A stretch of 64,000 bases of DNA from Candidatus Latescibacterota bacterium (GTDB taxonomy: Bacteria > Latescibacterota > UBA2968 > UBA8231). Within the stretch, counting starts at the first letter, position 1; each line of letters begins with the position of its first letter. The stretch is from positions 1 to 64,000 of the forward strand of contig JAGWBY010000002.1 in the NCBI GenBank assembly GCA_021295675.1, written 5' to 3'. This document shows positions 9,780 through 18,854 of this stretch, piece by piece. A model generated the notes under the pieces. The model saw only the letters and a list, made by a program, of their open reading frames with translations. It did no database searches and was not told the DNA's origin. A program made the translations under genes and the position numbers.

Positions 9780-10864
9780 GCGCTAGCCCTGCGCAGGACG
9801 TTGGCGGCTCGCATATTCGCTTGGGCTGCGGCGTAGAAGTCCGCGAGGTTGGGTTGCCGTTTGACCCACTCGATGTATTCGCCAATGGTTTGTTCGAGCG
9901 AGACCTCGGGCTGCCAGCCGAGGGCTTGCAGGGCCGCGCCGGAGGAGACGGTGTGGCGCGTGTCGCCGAAGCGGTATTCGCCGCTTACGAGCGGTTCGAT
10001 GGGCCGCCCGGCAATGCGCGTTACTAGCTCGGCGTATTCGAGGACGGTGGTGCCGCGCTGCCCGGCGACATTGAAGGAGCGAAAATCGGCGCGCTCGTCT
10101 TTGAGACAGAGGACATTGGCGCGGGCCACATCGCCGACATAGACGTAGTCGCGCAGCGATTGGCCGTCCTCGTAGCAGACGGCAAAAATGCGGCCGATGC
10201 CCGAATAGGCATTGAAAAAGGAGTTGCGCGGTCCTTGGACTATGGAGTAGCGCATGTTGACCGTGGGAATGTCGTATTTGCGGCCGAGGCTGAAGGAGGT
10301 CAACTCTGCTGCGTACTTGGAGATGCCATAGGGGGTGTGGGGGTTGACGGTGTCTTCGGTAATGGGCAGGTGTTCGAGTTCAGCGGCACAGTGGGGGCAG
10401 CGGACTTCCCATTCGGCTCTGGCTAGCTGCGCGTCGGGACGGGCGTCGGGATAGGCGATACCGTGCTCGCCGCAGCGGTACTTGCCCTCGCCATAGACGG
10501 CTTGCGACGAGGCTAGGACGACTTTCTGCACGGGGAGCTTCTCGGCGACGATTAGCTCGTAGAGCAGGGTGGCACCGACGGTGTTGACGTGGTGGAAGGT
10601 GGAAAAGTCGGGCATGTAATCTTGGTAGGCCGCTAGGTGAATGACGCCGTCGATGCCGTCGAGTGCGGCCCGCCAGTCGGCGCGTTGGCGCACGTCGCCG
10701 CGCATCTTTTCTACGCCTGTAGGCAGATAGGCAGGCCAGCCTTCGGGGTGGACCCGCTCCTGGAGGGAGTCGAGGATGCGGACGCGATAGCCCGCGGCGA
10801 CGAGGCGATCTACGGTGTGCGAGCCGATAAAGCCGGCACCGCCTGTGACTAGAATGTGGCGCAT
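9776..10864 (-). CDS. NAD-dependent nucleotide-sugar epimerase/dehydratase with Cys-rich insertion
   Basis: A 362-residue extended SDR. It has TGGAGFIG at residues 7-14 for NAD binding and the Tyr179-x3-Lys183 catalytic pair (YGISK). Between residues 128 and 170 it carries an insertion with Cys131, His134, Cys156 and Cys159 (CPHC), a probable zinc site also found in dTDP-L-rhamnose 4-epimerase-like enzymes. First gene of the minus-strand sugar operon; it overlaps the nucleotidyltransferase by 4 nt. It probably epimerises an NDP-hexose or NDP-deoxysugar for a surface glycan. The divergent neighbour operon encodes envelope-glycan membrane proteins. Confidence 0.88.
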   Translation of the reverse strand: MRHILVTGGAGFIGSHTVDRLVAAGYRVRILDSLQERVHPEGWPAYLPTGVEKMRGDVRQRADWRAALDGIDGVIHLAAYQDYMPDFSTFHHVNTVGATLLYELIVAEKLPVQKVVLASSQAVYGEGKYRCGEHGIAYPDARPDAQLARAEWEVRCPHCAAELEHLPITEDTVNPHTPYGISKYAAELTSFSLGRKYDIPTVNMRYSIVQGPRNSFFNAYSGIGRIFAVCYEDGQSLRDYVYVGDVARANVLCLKDERADFRSFNVAGQRGTTVLEYAELVTRIAGRPIEPLVSGEYRFGDTRHTVSSGAALQALGWQPEVSLEQTIGEYIEWVKRQPNLADFYAAAQANMRAANVLRRASA

Positions 10865-10916
10865 GGGTTGGCTCTAAGATAAATAGGGGGCGAAATCCCG
10901 GCCAAATGCGTCGCGG

Positions 10917-10947
10917 TTGACAGAAAATCGCTGTTGTGTGGATTTTG
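10917..10947 (+). promoter_or_regulatory. Promoter-like element upstream of the envelope-glycan operon
   Basis: A perfect TTGACA at 10917-10922 is followed about 18 bp later by GATTTTG (10941-10947), which is closer to the TTTG-type -7 box of Bacteroidetes-like promoters than to TATAAT. It lies in the 108-bp divergent gap before the ATG at 10973. Confidence 0.35.
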
Positions 10948-10972
10948 AGGGATCACAATAGATATTGAACGG

Positions 10973-12081
10973 ATGAAATGGACAATGCGCTACGCGCCTA
11001 AAATAGTCCTTGCACTGGCCAGCTTAGTCATCGGGATCGCGCTGTGCGAGCTGGCGTTGAGCTTCCTGCATCCGCAGCTCTTCCGCCGGCCCCCCGTCGG
11101 GGCCACATCCCAGATGGCGTCGGCCGCTTGGTCACGCCGGAATTCGACGTGGAAATGCGGATCAACAGCATCGGCTTGCGCGATCGCGAGTTTGCAGCCA
11201 GCAAGGAAGCGGATGTCAGCCGCGTGGCCCTGTTTGGCGACTCGTTTGTCGAAGGGTGGGGCGTTCCCATAGAAGCCGCTGTCAGCCGCCAGCTCGAAGC
11301 CTGTCTCCAGCGGGAAGAGGCCGCAGTGGAAGTGGCTAACTTCGGGGTGGCTGGCTACGGCACTGACCAAGCGCTGCTGTTTTTTGAGCAACAGGGACCG
11401 CGCTTTGGGGCCGATGAGGTGGTGCTCTTTTTTTACGGCAACGACCTGTGGAACAATGCTTCGCGCCGAGGCATTGGTGCCGAGCGGGGCTTCAAGCCCT
11501 ACTTCCGGGTGCGGAATAATGGGCAGCTTGCGCTCGCGGGCGTCCCGGTAAAGGAGTCGAGCTTTTGGCGACAGCCCACAGACGCGTTGCCCCTTGCGGC
11601 GCGGTTGGAGCGCTATTTCTCGCAGAGTTGGCACTTGTACCGGCTGGTGCAAAAGGCGTGGCAGCCGGAGGTGCCGCGCGGACAGCAGCAGGATTTTTAT
11701 GCGGGTCTATACGGCGCGGATGCGCGCTTTGCCCCGGCTTGGGAGCTGACGGGTCGCATCCTCGCGGCCTTTAAGCGCAGCGTCGAGCGACGCGGCGCGC
11801 GCCTGACCGTCGTGTACGTGCCGTCGATCGTCCAAGTAGAAGAGGATAATTGGCGCGCCAAGCGCGAGCTGTACGGCCTGATCGGTGAGTTTGACCTGAG
11901 CAAGCCCAATGCCAAGCTAGCCGGTTTTGCCAAGCAGCATGGATTCGCGCTGATCGACTTGCTCGACGAGTTCAGGGAAAAGGCCCAAACCCAAACCCTG
12001 TATTGGCGCGATAGCCACTGGAATGAGGCTGGCCACGCCTTGGCGGCCAAGCGGCTCTGCGCGCATCTGGGGAGGCCCTAG
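10973..12081 (+). CDS. Membrane-anchored SGNH/GDSL-family hydrolase (frameshift in a C6 run)
   Basis: An N-terminal signal anchor (residues 6-31, PKIVLALASLVIGIALCELA) followed by an SGNH domain outside the membrane. Block I is FGDSFVEGWG, block III is FFYGNDLWNN, and block V is DSHWNEAGH with the Asp-His pair. Such proteins add or remove O-acyl groups on polysaccharides or act as esterases. The anchor and the domain are in different frames; one base missing from the C run at 11090-11095 joins them as FRRPPRRGHIPDGVG. Corrected length is about 369 residues. First gene of an operon with YfhO-like and DUF2723 proteins. Confidence 0.82.
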
Positions 12082-12084
12082 CCC

Positions 12085-14429
12085 GTGGAGTGGCGCAAGG
12101 ATCTGGGTGCGGTGGGACTGCTTGGGGCGACGGTCGCCATTTTCTTTTGGCCGGCCGCTGTGCTAGAGGGGGCGTTTTTCGTCCAGGACGTGATGGTGCA
12201 AAACCATCCATTTCGCGACTTTTTCGCCCACGCTCTCCGCGAAGGTCAATTGCCGCTGTGGAATGCGGCCATCAACTGCGGCTTTCCCCTGTTTGCCGAA
12301 GGCCAAGCCGGGCCGCTGTATCCGCCCAATGTGATTTTGGCGTTGCTGTTGCCCACTTGGGCCGCTATCAACTGGAACATTGTCCTGCATCTGTGGTTGG
12401 CGGGCGCGGGTATGTACGCACTAGTGCGCGCTTTTGGCGCGGTGCGGCCGGCCGCGCTGTGCGCTGGGCTTTGCTATGCCCTAAGCGGATATATGGTCGT
12501 GCGGACCATGTCGCCCAACTTCATCGACGTATGCGCTTGGTTGCCGTTGCTGTTTTGGCTCGTCGATCGCATTCTGAACCGGAGGCACTTTTTTTACGTA
12601 TTGCTCTTCGCCTTAGTGATTGGCTTGCAACTGCTGGCAGGCCATCCCCAAGCCGCTCTGTACGGGGCCGTTGCGGTTGCGGGCTACTGGCTCTATCGGA
12701 GTTGGGTTCAGGGTGCGGGGTGGGTCGCTTGGACGACGCTGGCTGGCGCATTCGCGTTGGGTGCGGCCCTCGCCGCGGTTCAGCTAGGGCCTACCGCCGA
12801 ATTAGTGCAGCTATCCAATCGCGGGGCCGGCCTGTCGTGGGCTAGCTTTGTGGCGATGTCGTTGCCGCCCGAGCGGCTGGCTACCTTGTTGTGGCCCAAC
12901 TTGTTCGGCAACTCGGCGCACGGCACGTACGGGAGCCGAGAGATAGGGTTCTTCATCCAACTCTGCGCCTACGTCGGCGTGGTACCCCTGTTTTTGGCTT
13001 GGTCAGCCCTGCGCGAGCGGCGGGATGGCCAAGTCGGTTTTTTTGCCGTGCTCGCCCTTGTCGGACTAGTGCTCGCACTGGGCAAATACACGGCCATCTT
13101 CTCTTTCTTCTATCAGATTCCTGGGTTTAGCCTGTTCCGCATCCCAACGCGCTTTTTGTTGTGGTTTGCCGTGGGGGCCTCCGTGCTTTGCGGTCTCGGA
13201 CTCGACCAAGTGTTGCGTCGCGAGCGTCCGCGGCCCGCGAATGGTTGGCTGTTGGCTGTAGTACTCGGCGTGGCTAGTGTGGGTCTGCTATGGGCCAGCG
13301 GGGTCGCGCTCTTTGGCGACGGTTCAGAACCAACGCGCTACATCCACCACTTGCGCGGCGACGGTCTGCGGCTCGTAGGGGCGTTGATAATTGGCGCGTG
13401 GCTGCTCGGTCGGCGCGCGCGGCGAGCCGCAGCGTGGGCCGCGCCCGTGGTCATTTTTGCCGAGCTGTACAGCTTTGGCGCAGATTTTAACGGTACCATA
13501 GAGCCAACCGCGTACACCGAGACCCCGGCGACGGCCCGCGAGATTTTGGCCGACCACACGGCTGTTGCGCCGCCGCGAATCGTCAGCTTGGTCAGCGAGC
13601 GGAACTCGCCGTTTGATTGGCACGGGGGATGGGCCTACGACTTGGAGTCCTATCGGCGTTATAACGAGACCTTGCGGATGTATTCGGGAGGGCTGTGCCG
13701 GGGTGGAGTCCGCTGCACCTGTATCGCCACGGGGAATTCGCCCGCGGCTATCCGGCGTTTGCCGCCTTGGCTGGCGTGGAATACGCGGTGCGCTACAGCC
13801 GAGATGGGGGCTTTGAGGTGCAGCGCCTGCCCACGGCCTTGCCTCGCGCGTACGTGGTGGGTCAATATCACCTAGCTACCAGTCCGCGGGCTGGGCTGGC
13901 TTATATGGCACGCAGGTTTTCCATGCGGCGCGAAGTAGTATTAGAGGAAGCGCCGGTCGCCTCGATTGGGCCGGGTGGCGCGGCGGAGATCGTCCGCTAC
14001 GAGGACGAGGAAGTCGCCGTGGCCCTCACTGATTCGGCCGGGGGAATTTTGGTTTTGAGCGATACGTACTATCCAGGCTGGCGAGCCTTTGTCGATGGGG
14101 TTGAGCGCCCGATCCTGCGCGCCAATCACGTGTTCCGCGCCGTTGTGGTCCCGGCCGGGGCGCAAGAGGTCGTCTTTTCGTACGAGCCGGATAGTTTCCG
14201 CTATGGCTTGCTGGTCAGCGTGGCCGCGGTTGCGCTCTGGTTGGGGCTGGCTTGGGGGGGACGGCGGCTGATCTTGCCGTCGGTGGCGAACATGCCGGCG
14301 GATGCCGGGGCGCGGTGGAAGGTTCGGGCTGTGCTGGGCGTCTTGATCGTCGTGATTCACGCAATAGCCACGCAGGGGCCTTTGTGGAGCGGGTGGCTGG
14401 AACGCCTGCGGTTGGGGTTGGGGTCGTGA
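12085..14429 (+). CDS. YfhO-like polytopic membrane protein (one frameshift)
   Basis: Large membrane protein of about 781 residues after correction, with roughly 12 N-terminal helices and a soluble C-terminal beta-rich domain, the layout of YfhO family proteins linked to glycosylation of lipoteichoic acid or other envelope polymers. Early motif QNHPFRDFFAHALREGQLPLWN resembles the catalytic-side loop of GT-C-type enzymes. The membrane part stays open to 13875 but degenerates after about 13690; the continuing frame (PGWSPLHLYRHGEFARGYP onwards) begins there and runs to 14429. One missing base near 13685-13695 joins them. GTG start at 12085 preceded by GGGGAGG. Overlaps the next gene as GTGA. 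Confidence 0.8.
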
Positions 14430-16247
14430 CGGCCGGGATTGTCGGGCTGGCCGCAGGGGCTGCGGCGCTCGTGGTCTATGGGATGACGCTGTGCCCGACC
14501 GTGTACGTGGAGGGGAGCGGCGAGCTGATCGGCGCGGCCTATAGATTGGGAACGGCGCATCCGACCGGGTATCCCCTGTTTTGCCTCAGCAGCCGCTTAA
14601 TTGCGCTGGCGCTGCCGTGGGTTAGTCCGGCCATGGCGATCAATGCCGCATCGGCTCTGTTTGCCGCTGCCTGTTGCGGGGCTTTGGCGGCTGTGCTCTA
14701 TGGGCGCGGGGTGCGGCCCGTGGTGGCCTTGGCCGCGGCCTTGGCGCTGGCGTTTTCGCGCACCTTTTGGTCCCAAGCCGTCATCGCCGAAGTCTATGGT
14801 TTGGCCTTGTTGCTGGTGGTCTTGGTCTTGGCTCAAACCCTTACGCCAAGTGCTCCTCTTGGGCTGGCTGATGGGCTTGGGGCTCACGGCTCACTTGATG
14901 CAGGTGCTCATTTGGCCGGGTATAGTTGCGGTCCTGGCTTGGCGCTGGCCCGCGCTGTGGCGGCGGCCCTTGTTGCTGGCGCAGGGGCTGCTCGCAGCGC
15001 TGGGTGGGTACAGCTTGGTGGCGTACCTGCCGCTGCGCAATGGCCGGGGTTCGGGGTTTCACTGGGGGCCGTTAGACGACCTAGCGGCCCTGTGGCAGCA
15101 CTTGAGCGGCGCGCTGTATCGCTCGTCGTTTTTTTCATTGCCCTTAGAGGGCATGCTGCTCAATGCCCAGCGCTGGCTAGAGCAGGCAGCGGGCGAGTTT
15201 CATCTCGCACTAGTGCCATTGATTGCTTGGGGTGGGTGGGCGGCTTGGCGGCGCGACCGCAGTGTATTGGTCTTGGTTGGGGGGGCAATCGCCTGCAATT
15301 TGATCGCTGCGCTTAACTACCACCGCGATCCCAATGGCTTGCCAGTGTTTTACTTGCTAAGCATAGTGGGATTGGCCGTGTGGTTGGCTATGGGGTTGGA
15401 CGAGTTGGCTAGTCGGGTGCGGCCGCTCGTTTCGGTGCCGATTGCCGCGCTCGTCGTTGTCTTGGTGCTAACCGCGCACTACGAGGCATCCGACCGCAGT
15501 GAGAATTGGGTCGCCGATCGCTATGGCCGCGACATTCTCGCCGACTTGCCCAAGGGCGCGATCCTGATTACCGAGGGGGACGATGCGGCCTTTGTGCTCG
15601 ACTACCTGTTGCGCATAGAGGGCTTGCGCCCGGATGTGACCCTGTACAACCGCATGGGGCGGGGGACGGATGTACTCGCTTGGAGCGAGCACGCGCTGAC
15701 GCAGCTAAGGCGGGAGCAACTGCGCTGGCGGCGCGAAGCTGCATTGGCTCGGGGCGAGCGGCCCCTTTTTTATTTAGTCCCGCGCCGTGCTCCAATCTCG
15801 GGATGGGTGTTTGTGCCTGCGGGCTTGGTCTATCGCCTACAAGCACCCAACGACAGCACCGGGACCGCCCCGCAGATCGAGATGGGCAATGCGTTGGCCG
15901 CGGACTTTTTCCGCGATTCGTGGGTGCGAAAGATCCAGAGCAATTATTATTTTATGGCCGGCGAGGAGCGCCTATGGGCTGGGGATCAGGCTGGGGCGCT
16001 GGCCGCGTATGAGCAGGCCGCAGCCATCGCGTTCGACTCGCGGACTACTCGTTTTAACGTGGCACTTAAGTTGTTTGAAGTTGGTGAGTTGGATCGCGCT
16101 ATGGACCACGCGGCGGCCGCGGCGGCCATCGATCCTTGGCAGCCTATGCCCTATCGCCTTATGGCGCGCATTGAGCGAGAACAGGGGCGCTATGACGAGG
16201 CGAGGCACTGGCGCAAAAAAGCAGGCGAGTTGCAGCGGGTGCCTTGA
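14426..16247 (+). CDS. DUF2723-type membrane glycosyltransferase-like protein with C-terminal TPRs (one frameshift)
   Basis: N-terminal membrane domain of the DUF2723 family: CPTVYVEGSGELIGAAYRLG followed by HPTGYPL is the conserved first loop. Eukaryotic relatives (TMEM260) are protein O-mannosyltransferases, so a GT-C role using a lipid-linked sugar is likely. About ten helices are followed from residue 350 by a soluble region and two or three TPR-like repeats at the C-terminus. The frame changes at about 14841-14846; removing one base (for example the A of CTTACGCC) gives a continuous LAQTLRQVLLLGW. Corrected length is about 606 residues. Starts at GTG 14426, overlapping the YfhO-like stop. 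Confidence 0.8.
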
Positions 16248-16298
16248 TGGGGTATATAAGCTGTAGCTGCTCCCCCTTTGACGCCGTTGAGGGTTGCT

Positions 16299-16763
16299 AT
16301 GGAAAAATTAAAGCGCATACTCGATCCGAAGAAGGTCGTTTTAAACCTCGCGGCGCAGCGCAACTTCGACGCCATCCGCGAATTGACTGCCGTGCTATTG
16401 CAAGACGAGGTCGTGCCCGACCCAAAGCACTTGCTCGCGGCCTTGATTCAGCGCGAGCAACAGGCATCTACGGGCATTGGCAAGGGCGTGGCCGTACCCC
16501 ACGCACACGAGGACGGGATCCAGCGCCAACTCTTGGCCATCGGCATTTCGCAGGCCGGTATTGACTTTGACGCGCCCGATGGCCAGCCCGTCCACATCAT
16601 CGCGCTGCTGGTCACGCCCCTCAAACACCAAAAACAGCACATGGCGCTGCTGGCGGCCCTGTCGCAACGCTTACAGCAAGAGGAAGTGCGCCAGCGCTTG
16701 CTGCAAGCCGCTGATGCAGCCGAGATCGTCGATATTTTTACTGGCGATTCTCCCCCAGGCTGA
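16299..16763 (+). CDS. PTS EIIA domain protein (PtsN/fructose type)
   Basis: A 154-residue stand-alone EIIA domain. The phosphorylated histidine is His68 in GKGVAVPHAHEDG. No EIIB, EIIC, HPr or EI is in the window, so a regulatory PtsN-like role is more likely than sugar transport. TTGAGGG lies 5 nt before ATG 16299. It sits between the envelope-glycan operon and the helicase-nuclease operon, 15 nt before the latter, so it may be co-transcribed with it; a functional link is not evident. Confidence 0.85.
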   Translation: MEKLKRILDPKKVVLNLAAQRNFDAIRELTAVLLQDEVVPDPKHLLAALIQREQQASTGIGKGVAVPHAHEDGIQRQLLAIGISQAGIDFDAPDGQPVHIIALLVTPLKHQKQHMALLAALSQRLQQEEVRQRLLQAADAAEIVDIFTGDSPPG

Positions 16764-16778
16764 GCGCAGCGCAAAACC

Positions 16779-18854
16779 ATGGTTCCATCATTCACTAGGG
16801 CGGTGCACGCCCCCCTATTCGAGCAGCACTCGTGCTTTCTCGCCGGGCCACTCGTGGCGGGGCAGCGGCAGGCTCTGATCGAGCGGCTGCGGATTTTGCT
16901 CGCGGCCGGGGTGCCTGGGTACGCGATCTTGGTATTGCTGCCCGACCGAGCGACCGCGCGGCGCTTTCGCCAGGCGGTCGATCGGCTCGACTTGGGCCCG
17001 TACAGCAGCGTTGATCTACAGACGTACTACGGGCTGGCGAGTCGGTTAGTGCGGCTGTTTTGGCCGTTGGTGGCTGGCAAGGTCGGCTTTGCGGCCCCAG
17101 CGCGACCGCCGGTTTTTCTCAACTACGAGGCCGCTCAATACCTGATGGGACAGGTGGTGGAGCCGCTGCTCGCCGAGGGCTACTTCGAGGGGCTGTACCT
17201 GCGGCCCCAGCGCATTCTCTCCCAATTGCTCGACAATTTGAACAAGGCGGCCGTAGCGGATTTTGCGCTCGATGAAGTGGCACCGCGCCTGAGTCGCGCT
17301 TGGGCTGGGGAAGAGCAGCGGCTGCGCGTGTACGAGCAGGTGCAGACGTGCATCGACCGCTACCGCAGCCACTGCTTGCAGCATGGGTTGCTCGACGCGT
17401 CGCTGGTCTTTGAGGTCTGCAACCGCCATCTGATCGCGCAGGAGGAATTCTGGCGCTACTTCACCGAGCGCTATCGCCACCTCTTGGTTGACTCGGTCGA
17501 GGAACTGGTGCCGGTAGCCGGTGATTTAGTGGGGAGACTCTTGCCGAGGTGCGACTCAGCCCTGTTGGGTGGGGACGCGCAAGCTGGCTTCCGCATCTTT
17601 TTGGGCGTCGATGCGCTTGGGGCCACCGGGCTACAGCAGCAATGCAAGGAGACGATTTCCGTAGCGCCAGCGGCATGTGCCAGCCAGGATATGGTGGCCT
17701 TTGCCGACCGCCTTGGCGCGAAGTTAGGACAAGCAACCGACGGAGGCTCGGAAGGATTGCCGCAGCAGGCGGTGGTGGATGTGGTGCAGACCCGCTACCG
17801 GGGGCAAATGATCGAGGCCGTGGCCCAGCGGATCGTCCAGAAAATCGCCGAAGGCGTGGCTCCGGGCGAAATCGCAGTCGTGGTTCCACACGCCGACGGG
17901 GTATTGCGCTTTCTCTTGTCCGAGACTTTTCGCGCCGCCGACATTCCCTTTGCAATCGTGCGGCGTTACGAGACATTGCGCGAAGAGCCGGTAGTGCGAG
18001 CCTGTCTAGCGCTGGCCATTCTCGCCCACCCCGATTGGGGGCTGCGACTGTCGCTCTTCGATTTGTCCGGGGCGTTGGAGCGGGCGCTCAAGCCCCTCGA
18101 CCGACTGCGGGCCGAATTGATGGCGCGGAACTTGTACGATCCGCGTTCAGGTCAACTTAAACCCGCGAACGAGTTGAATGCTACGATGGAAGAGCGGCTA
18201 GGCCGGGCTGCGCTCACTCGCTATGAAGTACTGCGCACTTGGATCGAAGCGTATCGCAGCGGCGCGGCCGACCCTTGGGACCACTTTTTGCGCCGGCTCT
18301 TCGGAGAGGTGCTATCGCATGCTGCGCTGGAGCCTGAAGACGCCGAGGTGTACAGCAAACTGATCGCCTCGGCTACCTCGTTCCGCGAGGTGGCTCCAGC
18401 GATGGCGCTAGCGGGCGCGGCGGTTGGCCAGCGCTACGTCGAGATGATAGGGGCCGGGGTCGTCGCCGCCCAATACCTGACCGATGTCGATCTAAACGAG
18501 GCCCCAGAGTCCATTGCCCTCGTCGCGCCGGTCTATACCTATTTGCTCTCCGGCCACGTGGCGCGCTACCAGTTCTGGCTGGACATTGGCTCGGCCACTT
18601 GGTGGGAGCCACTGCACCAGCCCTTGACCAATCACTACGTGCTGACCCGGCGCTGGAACTCAGAAGATCGCTGGACCGACGCGGTGGATTACTCGATCCG
18701 CAACCGCAACCTCTACCGCTTGGTGCGGGGCTTGTGCTTGCGTTGCCGCGACGGAATTTACCTCTGCGCCAGTGAGTCGGAAGGCCACGGCTCGGCGCAG
18801 GACGGGCCGCTGATGATGGCGGTGCAGCAGGTCTTGCAGGAGGAGCGTGCGTGA
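16779..18854 (+). CDS. Degenerate SF1-helicase-like subunit of a RecBCD/AddAB-like complex
   Basis: A 691-residue soluble protein. Its N-terminus (FLAGPLVAGQRQALIERL) looks like a Walker A region that lost the GKT/S, and later segments (RHLLVDSVEELVPVAGDL; VDVVQTRYRGQMIEAVAQRI; GEIAVVVPHADGVLRFLL) follow the order of helicase motif II, motif III/IV and the domain-2 region of AddB/RecC proteins. I infer a catalytically dead helicase scaffold that helps a partner bind or scan DNA. Its stop overlaps the GTG of the UvrD-like helicase, and a Fe-S nuclease gene follows. Similar three-gene sets exist in cyanobacteria as uncharacterised recombinase-family proteins (from memory, not checked). Confidence 0.65.
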   Translation: MVPSFTRAVHAPLFEQHSCFLAGPLVAGQRQALIERLRILLAAGVPGYAILVLLPDRATARRFRQAVDRLDLGPYSSVDLQTYYGLASRLVRLFWPLVAGKVGFAAPARPPVFLNYEAAQYLMGQVVEPLLAEGYFEGLYLRPQRILSQLLDNLNKAAVADFALDEVAPRLSRAWAGEEQRLRVYEQVQTCIDRYRSHCLQHGLLDASLVFEVCNRHLIAQEEFWRYFTERYRHLLVDSVEELVPVAGDLVGRLLPRCDSALLGGDAQAGFRIFLGVDALGATGLQQQCKETISVAPAACASQDMVAFADRLGAKLGQATDGGSEGLPQQAVVDVVQTRYRGQMIEAVAQRIVQKIAEGVAPGEIAVVVPHADGVLRFLLSETFRAADIPFAIVRRYETLREEPVVRACLALAILAHPDWGLRLSLFDLSGALERALKPLDRLRAELMARNLYDPRSGQLKPANELNATMEERLGRAALTRYEVLRTWIEAYRSGAADPWDHFLRRLFGEVLSHAALEPEDAEVYSKLIASATSFREVAPAMALAGAAVGQRYVEMIGAGVVAAQYLTDVDLNEAPESIALVAPVYTYLLSGHVARYQFWLDIGSATWWEPLHQPLTNHYVLTRRWNSEDRWTDAVDYSIRNRNLYRLVRGLCLRCRDGIYLCASESEGHGSAQDGPLMMAVQQVLQEERA

